Positions 50,795 to 62,344 of a DNA stretch of 64,000 nucleotides are shown here, piece by piece (the stretch's first letter is position 1; each line of letters opens with the position of its first letter). The stretch is from the NCBI GenBank assembly GCA_016706275.1, contig JADJJY010000003.1:1-64000 (forward strand), in the 5' to 3' direction. The notes beneath the pieces are model-generated. The model saw nothing but the letters and a program-made list of their open reading frames with translations, searched no databases and was not told the origin of the DNA. The DNA is from Chloracidobacterium sp. (GTDB lineage Bacteria > Acidobacteriota > Blastocatellia > Pyrinomonadales > Pyrinomonadaceae). The translations under genes were made by a program, and so were the position numbers.

Positions 50795-50823
50795 CGACGC
50801 CTTTGCCGAAAACAAAGGCGTCG
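50795..50823. terminator. Two-way terminator between MORN gene and lipoprotein gene
   Basis: Perfect 11-bp stem CGACGCCTTTG/CAAAGGCGTCG with a 7-nt loop. The A-rich side (GAAAAAAGTT) gives a T tail on the minus strand, so the best fit is the lipoprotein gene ending at 50858; it also follows the MORN gene. Confidence 0.8.
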
Positions 50824-50857
50824 TCAAGTTGTCGGTCAGTAGCCTGATCGAGCCGTT

Positions 50858-51667
50858 CTATTTCGCCGCCGGAGATCCGGTCACGGTAAATTTCATATCC
50901 TGCGACGTTTGCGATAGCTTTCGGTCGTTCGCGTTAAATGCCTCGACCTTTGCGGTGTAGTTTCCGGCGGCCAAAGGCTTATCAAGGCTGGTCGTAGTGC
51001 CGTCAACGCGTTTGTTGATGTAATCGTAGTTGGTTTCCGCTCCGCTGGAGCTGTCGGCGTGGATGCTGTATTTGTAATACGCCGCGTCAGGATACGCGTC
51101 CCACTTAACCTCGATACCCGTGCCCGCGACCTTTGAACCGGCTTTTGGATTTACGAGCTTCAGATCATTCTTAAAGAGGTGCGTGTCCGGGGCAAAATAG
51201 GTTTTGCCGTCCTCGATGTTGTATTTCGCGGCCGAGATAAAACCCGCGGTCGCAAACACATAATACGGCGTCTCAAAAACCTGCACGGTCAGCCCCTCGT
51301 ACATCCCGGGCGGCACGTCCTTTATCAGGTATTCGCCAGCGTCGTCGGTCTTGGTGGTAAACGTCTCGCCGCCGCAGCCGTTCATATACTGGCTAAACGT
51401 CTTGCATAGCTTTACCTGCACACCGACCGCGGGCTTGTCGTTATAAAATGCCTTGCCCTGAACATTTGCTTTACCCGCAGCAGGCTTTTCCTTTTCCACG
51501 CCCGTCCCCGACGGAATAGTGCCGTCTTTGTTAGGCTGCACAGCCTCTTTATTCACCTTGGCAGTTCCACCGCTACCATCAGCCTGATTCGCCTTAGACC
51601 CGCAGCCGCCCACCATCAACGAAACCAACACAACCGCCACACACGTTAACTTAAATACTATCGACAT
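50858..51667 (-). CDS. Lipoprotein with carboxypeptidase-regulatory-like and Fn3-like domains
   Basis: 269 residues. Lipoprotein signal LTCVAVVLVSLMVGGC with lipid Cys22, followed by a Gly/Lys/Thr-rich linker. Residues about 65-140 have a carboxypeptidase-D-regulatory-like fold (NVQGKAFYNDKPAVGVQVKL, TKTDDAGEYLIKDVPPGMYE). Residues about 165-265 look like a fibronectin type III-like domain (GTGIEVKWDAYPDAAYYKYS, AAGNYTAKVEAFNANDRKLS). It should be an outer-membrane structural or binding lipoprotein; partner unknown. It stands alone between the two-way terminator and uvrA. Confidence 0.78.
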   Translation of the reverse strand: MSIVFKLTCVAVVLVSLMVGGCGSKANQADGSGGTAKVNKEAVQPNKDGTIPSGTGVEKEKPAAGKANVQGKAFYNDKPAVGVQVKLCKTFSQYMNGCGGETFTTKTDDAGEYLIKDVPPGMYEGLTVQVFETPYYVFATAGFISAAKYNIEDGKTYFAPDTHLFKNDLKLVNPKAGSKVAGTGIEVKWDAYPDAAYYKYSIHADSSSGAETNYDYINKRVDGTTTSLDKPLAAGNYTAKVEAFNANDRKLSQTSQDMKFTVTGSPAAK

Positions 51668-51805
51668 AGATCGTTTGCTCCCTGAAACTAAAAAGATAGG
51701 CGAATGAACCGTCTCGCCGGTAATTCTAAGAATTATAGGTTTGAACGGAGTAAACGCAAAACTCTTGCATAAACGTATCGGTTAATCTGATCGTTTGCAA
51801 AAATT

Positions 51806-54712
<2,907 letters not shown>

Positions 54713-54763
54713 TACAGGCTAGATCCGGGCCAATGGCCGAAACGAGTATTTTAGCAAGTTGCA

Positions 54764-55738
54764 CTAGAGAATGCGAAGCACGGCATAGAGCGAGACGCAA
54801 GAGATAACGATCCACAAAAACACGCCTTGGATCAAGGGTGCGACACCAACCTTTTTGAGTGTTTCGCGTGAAAGCGATGCCCCGATCAGAAACAGCGTGA
54901 CCGTCATCCCGGCTTTGGCGAGATTGACCAGCGAATCGTAAATGCTAGGCTGGATCCAAACCGGCAGGTAGGTTCGCAATGCGGTAGCCGCGAGAAACAG
55001 AAAGATGAACCAGGGGATTACCGATCCCGGGCTTTTGGTTTTTGGTTTTTGGCCTTCTGCCTCTAATTCCATGGCTTGCGAATTCGGCCGGTAAAGGTAG
55101 GCGAACAGCAAAGCGAGAGGCGCTATCCATAGGGCTCGTGCCAGTTTGACCGTAGTCGCGATCGCCAACGCCTCGGCTCCGTATGTTCCCGCCGCTCCGA
55201 CGACCGAGCTTGTATCGTGAATAGCGATGGCAGCCCACACGCCAAACTGGTTTTGCGAGAGGTTTAGTGCGTGGCCGATGACCGGGAAAAGGAATAGAGC
55301 GACCGAATTAAGCACAAATACCGTACCCAGTGAAACGGACATCTCGTCAGCCTCGGCGTTGATCGCCGGACCAACTGCCCCGATCGCAGATCCTCCGCAG
55401 ATAGCGGTTCCCGACGAAATAAGTGTCGAGGTACGGTTAGCGACCCCGAGCAATTTACCAACAAAATACCCAAGTATCAGGGTGCCAAATATCGTCGCTA
55501 TCGTGAACAAAATTCCCCGCTTTCCGGCTCGATAGACCGATCCGAGATCCATGCCAAACCCGAGCAGCACGACCGACGCTTGCAGCAGATATTTTGTAAA
55601 TTTACCCTCAAGCTGCGGAAACGGATTGCCAATAGTGAACGCAAGCGCCAGCCCCAGAGCAAGAGCGACCGGCGGCGAGCCCCATGGGCTGAGGCAAAAC
55701 AGTATCAGTATTATAAAGAGGGCCTTTTGCCAGAACAT
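54764..55738 (-). CDS. YeiH family (UPF0324) putative sulfate exporter
   Basis: 324 residues with ten or more hydrophobic helices. The family signatures are present: LLQASVVLLGFGMDLGSVYR, then STLISSGTAICGGSAIGAVG and HDTSSVVGAAGTYGAEALAI. Family members are predicted anion exporters, related to a taurine-degradation regulon; transport of sulfate is inferred only. Residues about 226-238 (AEGQKPKTKSPGS) lie in a loop between helices and look repeat-derived, since the DNA is a tandem of CCAAAAA-type words. It starts 8 nt after the DUF4197 stop and is followed by uvrA. Confidence 0.85.
   Translation of the reverse strand: MFWQKALFIILILFCLSPWGSPPVALALGLALAFTIGNPFPQLEGKFTKYLLQASVVLLGFGMDLGSVYRAGKRGILFTIATIFGTLILGYFVGKLLGVANRTSTLISSGTAICGGSAIGAVGPAINAEADEMSVSLGTVFVLNSVALFLFPVIGHALNLSQNQFGVWAAIAIHDTSSVVGAAGTYGAEALAIATTVKLARALWIAPLALLFAYLYRPNSQAMELEAEGQKPKTKSPGSVIPWFIFLFLAATALRTYLPVWIQPSIYDSLVNLAKAGMTVTLFLIGASLSRETLKKVGVAPLIQGVFLWIVISCVSLYAVLRIL
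55029..55061. repeat. TTTTGGTTTTTGG-type tandem words inside the YeiH-like gene
   Basis: GGCTTTTGGTTTTTGGTTTT continuing to GGCCTTCTGCC; on the coding strand this gives CAGAAGGCCAAAAACCAAAA, translated as QKPKTK. This family is commonly intergenic elsewhere. Here it is in frame in a cytoplasmic or periplasmic loop. Confidence 0.55.
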
Positions 55739-55746
55739 AGATGCCG

Positions 55747-56436
55747 TTATCGCAAAATGCCAAACACCTTGCGGAGCAGGTCAGTCGTCCGCCCAAGCGG
55801 ATTTTTGCGGATCTTTTTCTCTTCGTCGGCGACAAGCAAAAACAGGCCGTCGAGCGCTTTTTGCGTGATATATCCGTCCAGGTCAGTGGCGTCTTTGCCG
55901 AGGAATTGTGCAGCAAACCCAGCTTTACCGACCATTGCTTTGTATTTCTGCGTTACACCGGTTTCACCTGTGAACTTTTCTACTATCGGACGAAATTTCG
56001 ACCGCAGTGTCTCTTCGCTTGTTTTGCGAAAAAACTGTGTCGCCGAATCGTCCTTGCCGCTAAAAAGTATCTGTCGAGCATCATCAAACGTCATCTTTTT
56101 GATGGCATCGACAAAAACGTCGATGGCGACCGGCACGGCTTTTTCGGCGGCACGGTTCATCGACAGCACAAATTCATCAACCGACTTGCCCTGCCCCGCG
56201 ACACGAGCAAGCTTCTCAACTTTTTGTAGCGATTTGGGCAACGGTATCTTGACGCGAACATTCCCGAAAAAACCGTCTTCTTTGCCTAAAGACTTGATCG
56301 CCGATGAAACCCCTTTCGACAGGGCTTCTTTCAACCCGCCCGCGATCTCGTTATTCGAGACGTTTTGATTTTTCTGAGCGGCAACGTTTAGAGTGAACGC
56401 TGCGAAAATGAACAGTCCTACAAGAATTTTCGACAT
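55747..56436 (-). CDS. Exported DUF4197 family protein
   Basis: From ATG 56436 the protein has 229 residues; the earlier open frame up to 56622 would add translated repeat sequence and lies inside gpmA, so it is rejected. Signal peptide MSKILVGLFIFAAFTLNVAA. The DUF4197 pattern: EIAGGLKEALSKGVSSAIKS, NVRVKIPLPKSLQKVEKLA, MTFDDARQILFSGKDDSATQ and FFRKTSEETLRSKFRPIVEK. Function of the family is unknown. It is 31 nt after gpmA, and the spacer is a repeat. Confidence 0.87.
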   Translation of the reverse strand: MSKILVGLFIFAAFTLNVAAQKNQNVSNNEIAGGLKEALSKGVSSAIKSLGKEDGFFGNVRVKIPLPKSLQKVEKLARVAGQGKSVDEFVLSMNRAAEKAVPVAIDVFVDAIKKMTFDDARQILFSGKDDSATQFFRKTSEETLRSKFRPIVEKFTGETGVTQKYKAMVGKAGFAAQFLGKDATDLDGYITQKALDGLFLLVADEEKKIRKNPLGRTTDLLRKVFGILR

Positions 56437-56470
56437 AATTTTTGCCTTTTGCCTTCTTACTTTTGCCTTA
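56437..56470. repeat. TTTTGCCTTTTGCC-type repeat in the gpmA-DUF4197 spacer
   Basis: TTTTTGCCTTTTGCCTTCTT followed by ACTTTTGCCTTA: tandem CTTTTGCC words. They fill the whole 31-nt spacer. On the minus strand the TAA stop of gpmA is the first part, and the leader of the DUF4197 gene, AAGGCAAAAATT, the last. Confidence 0.65.
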
Positions 56471-57208
56471 CTTCGCCTTTCCCTGGTTCGCAACCGCGTC
56501 CTGCGCGGCTTTGATCGCATCGGCGTCGCCGAGATAGTAGCTTTTGATCGGCTTGAGATCGGCGTCGAGTTCGTAAACAAGCGGCACGCCGGTCGGGATA
56601 TTGAGATTAACGATCTCGTCATTGGGGATCTTGTCGAGATATTTGACCAGCGCCCGCAGGCTGTTGCCGTGAGCAGCTACGATCAAACGCTTGCCGTCGC
56701 GGATCTTTGGCATTATCTCGCTCTCAAAATACGGCACGACCCGGTCAACTGTATCTTTCAAACACTCGGTCTTTGGAAAATCTTTGACCGACGCATATCT
56801 CGGATCATTACCCAGATAACGCTCGTCCGTATTTTCCATCTCCGGCGGTGGAATATCGTAACTACGACGCCATACCAGTACCTGTTCGTCGCCGTACTTC
56901 GCAGCGGTCTCAGCCTTGTTCAAACCCTGCAACCCGCCATAATGCCGCTCATTAAGCAGCCAGGTCTTCGTCACCGGCAGCCACATACGGTCCATCTCAT
57001 CAAGCGTGATCCAAAGCGTGCGGATCGCCCGTTTGAGTACAGATGTGTAAGCCGCGTCAAACTCAAAACCTTCTGCTTTCAACAATTTACCGGCGGCATG
57101 AGCCTCGTCAATGCCCTTTTCCGACAGGTCAACATCTTTCCAGCCCGTAAAGCGGTTCTCTTTATTCCACTGGCTCTCGCCGTGGCGGATCAATACTAAT
57201 TTATGCAT
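56468..57208 (-). CDS. gpmA: 2,3-bisphosphoglycerate-dependent phosphoglycerate mutase
   Basis: 246 residues, the normal length. It interconverts 3- and 2-phosphoglycerate in glycolysis. Catalytic His is in VLIRHGESQWNKENRFTGWK; the second half has LNERHYGGLQGLNKAETAAK and AAHGNSLRALVKYLDKIPND. It lies 30 nt after folC and 31 nt before the DUF4197 gene; both spacers hold dispersed repeats. Confidence 0.94.
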   Translation of the reverse strand: MHKLVLIRHGESQWNKENRFTGWKDVDLSEKGIDEAHAAGKLLKAEGFEFDAAYTSVLKRAIRTLWITLDEMDRMWLPVTKTWLLNERHYGGLQGLNKAETAAKYGDEQVLVWRRSYDIPPPEMENTDERYLGNDPRYASVKDFPKTECLKDTVDRVVPYFESEIMPKIRDGKRLIVAAHGNSLRALVKYLDKIPNDEIVNLNIPTGVPLVYELDADLKPIKSYYLGDADAIKAAQDAVANQGKAK

Positions 57209-57220
57209 ATATCTATCTTA

Positions 57221-57251
57221 AATTTGTAATCTCAAATCTCAAATTTGAGAT
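57221..57251. repeat. ATCTCAAATTTGAGAT repeat at the end of folC
   Basis: AATTTGTAATCTCAAATCTC then AAATTTGAGAT. Tandem and inverted TCTCAAAT words fill the folC-gpmA spacer. The last three residues and the TGA stop of folC (SQI, stop) lie inside it. Confidence 0.65.
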
Positions 57252-58477
57252 CGCAGAATCGTCTTTACTTCACCAACCAAATAAAGCGAGCCTGTCACTA
57301 AAATGATCCCGTCATCCGGAGTGATCTCATTCGCAATATCGATCGCACTTTTTACACTGTCAGTTGCAAAAACCCTTTCTTTCGACATATGCACCGGCAG
57401 TTGTTCAAGAAGCTCCAGGTAAGAGAGCGAACGTGAGTTCGACGGTTCTGTAACAATTATTCTCTCAGCAAGTGGTGCGAGTATTGCCAATATCTCCGCG
57501 ACATTCTTGTCATTCATCGCACCAAAAAAAAGTGTGATCGGCCGCGTTTCAAATTCGCGAATATATTCCGCTAGAGCATTAGAGCCGCCAATATTATGTG
57601 CTCCGTCAAATAAATATTTCCCTTGGTATTCTAGGCGACCGGGATGGCGAGCTTTTTGCAATCCAGTGACTTTGTTCTCATCAGTGATCGGAAAATATTC
57701 TTTGAGTAATTCAGCGACAAGACTCGCAACTACTGCGTTCTCGATCTGATGACGGCCAGATAATCCCAACGGCGGAAACACGACCGGTAGGGAGTGTGCC
57801 TCTGTCAATATTGGCTCGACACCAAATTTCGCACATCGCTCAAGAACGACCTTAATCGCTTCGCGAGATTGTTCACCGACTACAACCTTCGATCCGGCAC
57901 GAATTATCGCAGCTTTCTCCGCCGCAATTTCCTCGATAGTATCACCCAGATATTCCTGATGATCGAGATCTATTCGCGTGATCGCCGCGATCTCGGCATT
58001 TGCCGCCGTCGTTGCATCGAGCCGTCCGCCGAGGCCGGTTTCGAGGATCGCGAGTTCGACCTTTGCTTTGGCAAACGCGACCAAGGCTGTCGCCGTCATC
58101 TGTTCAAAAAATGTCGGGCGGTATTCGAGTTTGCCTTTGGCTAACAGGCTTTCGGCAGTTTCCCGCACGAGTGTAGAGTGTCGTGCAAATTCGTCTTCGC
58201 TAATGTCGATGCGGTTAATTTTTACGCGTTCGGTGATCGATACGAGATGGGGCGATGTGTAGAGTCCGGTCTTTACGTCCGCCGCCAAACAGATCGAGTT
58301 CAAAAACGCACACACCGAACCCTTGCCGTTCGTCCCCGCAACCTGTACTTTCAGATATTTTTCGTGCGGTTTGCCGAGTGCGTCGAGCAGCGTTCGGATA
58401 TTTTCAAGCCCCAGCTTCATTGCCGAGACTTCGTTGCCGAGTGAGTAGAGATATTTGGTGGATGTGGCGAAATCCAT
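57239..58477 (-). CDS. folC: Bifunctional folylpolyglutamate / dihydrofolate synthase
   Basis: 412 residues. It adds glutamate to dihydropteroate and to folates using ATP. P-loop VAGTNGKGSVCAFLNSI, the switch LYTSPHLVSITERVKINRID, the Mur-ligase-like LETGLGGRLDATTAANAEIA and DHQEYLGDTIEEIAAEKAAI, and C-terminal KYLFDGAHNIGGSNALAEY. It follows accD by 9 nt, the common accD-folC order. Confidence 0.93.
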   Translation of the reverse strand: MDFATSTKYLYSLGNEVSAMKLGLENIRTLLDALGKPHEKYLKVQVAGTNGKGSVCAFLNSICLAADVKTGLYTSPHLVSITERVKINRIDISEDEFARHSTLVRETAESLLAKGKLEYRPTFFEQMTATALVAFAKAKVELAILETGLGGRLDATTAANAEIAAITRIDLDHQEYLGDTIEEIAAEKAAIIRAGSKVVVGEQSREAIKVVLERCAKFGVEPILTEAHSLPVVFPPLGLSGRHQIENAVVASLVAELLKEYFPITDENKVTGLQKARHPGRLEYQGKYLFDGAHNIGGSNALAEYIREFETRPITLFFGAMNDKNVAEILAILAPLAERIIVTEPSNSRSLSYLELLEQLPVHMSKERVFATDSVKSAIDIANEITPDDGIILVTGSLYLVGEVKTILRSQI

Positions 58478-58486
58478 GCCCTTCGC

Positions 58487-59353
58487 TTAGGCGGCGACCT
58501 GTTTGTTCATCATAAAATCGAGCATTCTAATGATGGTGTCGCGCATTTCGCGGCGGTCGACGACCATATCGACCATGCCGTGTTCGAGTAGAAATTCGCT
58601 GCGTTGAAAGCCTTTGGGCAGTTTTTGGCGGATGGTTTGTTCGATGACACGCGGGCCGGCAAAACCGATGAGCGCTTTTGGTTCGGCAAGTATTACGTCG
58701 CCGAGCATCGCAAAACTTGCCGTCACGCCGCCGGTCGTTGGATCTGTCAGGACAGAGATGAACGGCAAACGGGCCTCGTGCAGCCGCGATAGTGCCGCCG
58801 AGATCTTGCCCATTTGCATCAGCGAAAGCGTGCCCTCTTGCATACGGGCACCGCCGGATGCGGCAAACACTACAAGAGCACCGCGGTTCTCGAGCGCAGC
58901 TTCGGCAAGCCTCGTGATCTTTTCACCGACCGCTGAGCCCATCGAACCGCCGATAAACGACATATCCATCGCACCGGCATAGACGAGATGGCCGCCGGTC
59001 ATTCCTTTGCCGGAGATTATGGCTTCGGGTAGCCCCGAAACCTCTTTGGCCAGTTCGATGCGGTCTTTGTAGGGCTTTGAGTCAGTAAATGTGAGCGGAT
59101 CGCCCGACATTACTTCTTCGTCAAGCTTTTCGTAACGCCCATCGTCAAATAGATCGTGTAGCCGTCCCTCAGCCGTGTAGCGAAAATGATAGCCGCAATG
59201 CGTACAGACATCATGCGAATCGGTCAGCTCACGCTTGTACAGGGCACTCTCGCACTCGGGGCATTTTACAAAGATACCCTCAGTTCGGACGGTTTGCTCC
59301 TCGTCCGATTCCTGCTCATCGATCTTTGGCTTGTCTCTGCGAAACCACGACAT
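58487..59353 (-). CDS. accD: Acetyl-CoA carboxylase carboxyltransferase subunit beta
   Basis: 288 residues. With AccA it moves the carboxyl group from biotin to acetyl-CoA. The N-terminal zinc ribbon CPECESALYKRELTDSHDVC with CTHCGYHF is intact. The crotonase-fold part has YAGAMDMSFIGGSMGSAVGE, ASGGARMQEGTLSLMQM and TDPTTGGVTASFAMLGDVIL. It starts an accD-folC pair. The space before it (59354-59511) holds only a repeat. Confidence 0.94.
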   Translation of the reverse strand: MSWFRRDKPKIDEQESDEEQTVRTEGIFVKCPECESALYKRELTDSHDVCTHCGYHFRYTAEGRLHDLFDDGRYEKLDEEVMSGDPLTFTDSKPYKDRIELAKEVSGLPEAIISGKGMTGGHLVYAGAMDMSFIGGSMGSAVGEKITRLAEAALENRGALVVFAASGGARMQEGTLSLMQMGKISAALSRLHEARLPFISVLTDPTTGGVTASFAMLGDVILAEPKALIGFAGPRVIEQTIRQKLPKGFQRSEFLLEHGMVDMVVDRREMRDTIIRMLDFMMNKQVAA

Positions 59354-59418
59354 ATAAAGTAACTTAACTAAAAGTTAAGGTTAGCACACGGTCAATTATC
59401 GTGAAAGTTGATAGGTCT

Positions 59419-59488
59419 CTTGGCGGTTCCTTTGCGAACTTAGCGGCTTTGGGTAAGACGATCTGATTTCACGCAAAGGCCGCAAAGA
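59419..59488. repeat. CTTTGCGNNCTTAGCG-type repeat between suhB and accD
   Basis: TTGGCGGTTCCTTTGCGAAC, then TTAGCGGCTTTG, with an inverted ACGCAAAGGCCGCAAAG 23 nt later. The spaced CTTxGCG words are typical of another dispersed intergenic repeat family. It is the only content in this 158-bp spacer. Confidence 0.6.
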
Positions 59489-59511
59489 AATAAAAGTAAG
59501 ATCTCGGAAAT

Positions 59512-60276
59512 CTATTTGAGGACATCAAGCATCTGCGAATGGATCAGCCCGTTGCTGGCGACCATCGGCGGTGAGTAGATGCTAAATTTTGAATTGTCAT
59601 AACCGCTAACTTGCCCACCTGCTTCTTCGATCAGCAATATCCCCGCAGCCATGTCCCAAGGGTTCAAGCCCTCTTCCCACATCCCGTCAAACCGCCCGCA
59701 CGCCACATACGCGAGATCGATCGCCGCCGAACCGTCCCGCCTGACGCCTCGCGAACGGATCAAAAACTGCGTTAGATGACGGGCAAAATCTTCGCGGCGT
59801 TTGAAATCGTATGGAAACCCCGTGACGATCAGCGAATCGCCCAGTTCCTCAGCAGCCGACACGCGGATCGGTTTACTATTAAGGCTCGCCCCTTGCCCGC
59901 GTTCCGCTGCAAACATCTCATTCCGCGTCGGATCAAACGTCACGCCGATCTTAATTTCACCTTCATGCTCAAGCGCTAGCGTCACACAAAAACAAGGATA
60001 CCCATGGGCGTAATTAGTTGTCCCGTCGAGCGGGTCGATGATCCATTTCCAGGTATTGTCGCCGCCGAATATCACAGCCTCGCCCGACTCCTCCGCGAGT
60101 ATCGAGTGCTTTGGATAATAAGATTTGATGCGTTCGATGATGAGGGCTTCGCTAGCAAGATCGGCCTCGGTCACGAGATTGATATCGCCTTTTTTCGAGA
60201 CAGCGATACCCCGATCAAATTTTTCGAGCAACAGTTGCCCGGCCTCGCGGGCCGTTTCGATAGCAAAATTGAGCAT
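59512..60276 (-). CDS. suhB: Inositol-1-monophosphatase family protein (SuhB type)
   Basis: 254 residues. Mg-dependent phosphatase fold: the metal site is ILAEESGE, the core WIIDPLDGTTNYAHGYPCFC and the second motif LNPWDMAAGILLIEEAGGQV. In many bacteria SuhB is also part of transcription antitermination complexes on rRNA operons. Substrate cannot be fixed from sequence; NADP, fructose-1,6-bisphosphate or inositol phosphates are all used in the family. It lies 8 nt after the zinc-ribbon gene. Confidence 0.88.
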   Translation of the reverse strand: MLNFAIETAREAGQLLLEKFDRGIAVSKKGDINLVTEADLASEALIIERIKSYYPKHSILAEESGEAVIFGGDNTWKWIIDPLDGTTNYAHGYPCFCVTLALEHEGEIKIGVTFDPTRNEMFAAERGQGASLNSKPIRVSAAEELGDSLIVTGFPYDFKRREDFARHLTQFLIRSRGVRRDGSAAIDLAYVACGRFDGMWEEGLNPWDMAAGILLIEEAGGQVSGYDNSKFSIYSPPMVASNGLIHSQMLDVLK

Positions 60277-60284
60277 ATTTCGAA

Positions 60285-60572
60285 TTACCCAAACAGCTTT
60301 CCAAACCAGCCGGTTTCCTCGTCCTTATCGGCGATCTGCGTCAGTTCACCGGCGTCGAGCCAGACGCCCGAGCATTTGTCGCAAACGTCGATCTTGATCT
60401 TGTCAAAATCCGTTTCGATCAGCGTTCCGTCACATTTCGGGCATTTGATACCGAGCCGTTTTGCGTCGTCTTCTTGAATTTTAGCTTTGAGATTTGCAAT
60501 AAGCTCTTGTTCTTTGCGGTGAAAATACTCGTTTTCGAGCGCTTGACCGCGGTCTTCCATATCGATCGGCAT
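60285..60572 (-). CDS. Small zf-TFIIB-type zinc-ribbon protein
   Basis: 95 residues. An N-terminal helix (NEYFHRKEQELIANLKAKIQ) is followed by a zinc ribbon with two CxxC pairs: IKCPKCDGTLIETDF and VCDKCSGVWLDAGELTQIAD. The GVWLDAGEL end is the hallmark of the transcription-factor-zinc-finger family of unknown function. It lies 21 nt after the DUF2270 gene and 8 nt before suhB. Confidence 0.85.
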   Translation of the reverse strand: MPIDMEDRGQALENEYFHRKEQELIANLKAKIQEDDAKRLGIKCPKCDGTLIETDFDKIKIDVCDKCSGVWLDAGELTQIADKDEETGWFGKLFG

Positions 60573-60593
60573 AAATATAATTACTCCTAAATA

Positions 60594-61529
60594 TTAACTT
60601 TCGGTTTTGTGAATTGAACGCACACGTTGCCGTGCCTTTTTTGACCGGCGGGTAGGATTCCGCCGCTTTAGATTTGATTCTGCCCAGTCGGACACCTGTT
60701 TGAGCGGGTGCCACTCAAAACTCTCAAGCGGCAGAACCTCGCTCGACGCGTCCCTGAGCTTGAGCGTACTAAATGCTACGAAAATAATTGTCGCATTAAA
60801 CAGAGCTCCAAACAGCACCACCATCCAGCCTGGTGTAAGCCCTACCGTCGCTCGCTGAAAAAACAGATCCCAAAATATCTTTCGGTCTGCCTCAGAAGCA
60901 ACGGGAATCGGCGATGGATGAATATAGATCTTTAGCGTCCATGACAGCGACAGCAGCACAAATATCCAGAGATAATTTGACCGCAAACGACGCCCGACGG
61001 CCTCCCATTCACTGATCGTAAAGTGCGGCGTGATCAGATCGGCGGCGATATGCTCGGCCCAATCTTTGTCGGGTGGAACCGTGCGATGCGACAGCATCGG
61101 GGCAAAATATCCCGTCTCGAGTACCCGCACGCGGTTTGCCCAAACCTCATAATAACGATATCGCCGTGCCTCCATGAACAAAAAGATCGACACGAGCAGG
61201 GTGTTGATCGGTATCGCAAAATGCGGATTGTCAGGCGAGCTAAAAACAAATGAGAGCGTCGCACCCGCCGTGATCACGGCCCAGTTGGTCGTCGCGTCGA
61301 GCCGACCGCGCCATACATTCGACCGCTGAATCTCGCCACGGTAAAAATGCGCCATAGCCATGTTAAATTCGGCCGGTAGCAGCTTTTGGGCGATATTGAC
61401 GGGGGTCGTTCGCGGTTTTTCGGTACGCTTGTGGACTTCTTCGGCAAAGGCGCGGAACGACTGCGGCACATTCGTTATATGAATGTCCTGATCGACAGGT
61501 TGTGAACCGGGGCGAACCTCGTCGTTCAT
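60594..61529 (-). CDS. DUF2270 membrane protein
   Basis: 311 residues. The core FNMAMAHFYRGEIQRSNVWR, LDATTNWAVITAGATLSFVF and FMEARRYRYYEVWANRVRVL, then ETGYFAPML are the conserved parts of DUF2270. Four hydrophobic helices at about 90-112, 120-137, 205-222 and 242-262. The C-terminus is very basic (RRNPTRRSKKARQRVRSIHK), which suggests a cytoplasmic tail that can meet nucleic acid or acidic lipid. Function unknown. First gene of the run down to uvrA. Confidence 0.82.
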   Translation of the reverse strand: MNDEVRPGSQPVDQDIHITNVPQSFRAFAEEVHKRTEKPRTTPVNIAQKLLPAEFNMAMAHFYRGEIQRSNVWRGRLDATTNWAVITAGATLSFVFSSPDNPHFAIPINTLLVSIFLFMEARRYRYYEVWANRVRVLETGYFAPMLSHRTVPPDKDWAEHIAADLITPHFTISEWEAVGRRLRSNYLWIFVLLSLSWTLKIYIHPSPIPVASEADRKIFWDLFFQRATVGLTPGWMVVLFGALFNATIIFVAFSTLKLRDASSEVLPLESFEWHPLKQVSDWAESNLKRRNPTRRSKKARQRVRSIHKTES

Positions 61530-61641
61530 AGCGTTTCAGGCGGTTTAGCTTTCGAGGGGACGAAAAAACTTACGTACTTTAGGTTTAACATTTTAGGTGT
61601 TCGGATGCAAGATTATGGCCATTCGGCTACACTCGAAAGCA

Positions 61642-62118
61642 ATGATGGATCATGACGAAAGTTGGATGTGGCGCGCCATTCACGTCGCCCGCGAAGCCGA
61701 AAAGCTCGGCGAGGTACCCGTCGGTGCGGTCATCATCGATGCCGAAGGTAAAATACTCGCGGCCACCTCGAACCGCACCATAAAAAACAACGATCCGACC
61801 GCCCACGCCGAGATCCTCGCGCTTCGTACTGCCGCGATCCGCACAGGCAATTACCGCCTGACGGGAACGACCATGTACACCACTATCGAACCCTGCGCGA
61901 TGTGTGCCGGAGCACTCGTCAACGCCCGTGTCGCCCGCGTTGTCTATGGAGCAGCAGACGAGCGTTTTGGCGCCGTCGAGACCCATTTCCGTGTCTGCGA
62001 CAGCCCCGCGCTCAACCACCGCATGGAGATCACATCCGGTGTCCTCGCCGACAAATGCCGCTCGCTGATGCAAAATTTCTTTCAGGCAAGACGCAAAAAG
62101 CCAGAACCGCCTGCGTAG
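61642..62118 (+). CDS. tadA: tRNA-specific adenosine deaminase
   Basis: 158 residues from ATG 61642; a longer frame from 61597 adds 15 residues of no family likeness. TadA changes A34 to inosine in tRNA-Arg(ACG), which lets one tRNA read three codons. Zinc and catalytic motif PTAHAEILALR (His, Glu) and PCAMCAGALV (two Cys) are intact. The C-terminal FFQARRKK is typical. The neighbouring tRNA-Ser gene is in the same direction. Confidence 0.92.
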   Translation: MMDHDESWMWRAIHVAREAEKLGEVPVGAVIIDAEGKILAATSNRTIKNNDPTAHAEILALRTAAIRTGNYRLTGTTMYTTIEPCAMCAGALVNARVARVVYGAADERFGAVETHFRVCDSPALNHRMEITSGVLADKCRSLMQNFFQARRKKPEPPA

Positions 62119-62184
62119 GCGAGCGGTAGATTTCATCGCCAACTTGAAAACACCCGCCCGAAACCGTTAGAATCATACGTTCGC

Positions 62185-62274
<90 letters not shown>

Positions 62275-62344
62275 TTTGTTATTTGAAGTTGTAAAGCAGT
62301 AACGTCTCACCCTTTATTTCCATTTAGAACAGGAGAATATCGTT

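Noticed and set aside
56437..56622. Longer open frame upstream of the DUF4197 gene
   Set aside because: It lies inside gpmA and translates the spacer repeat; the signal peptide starts at 56436.
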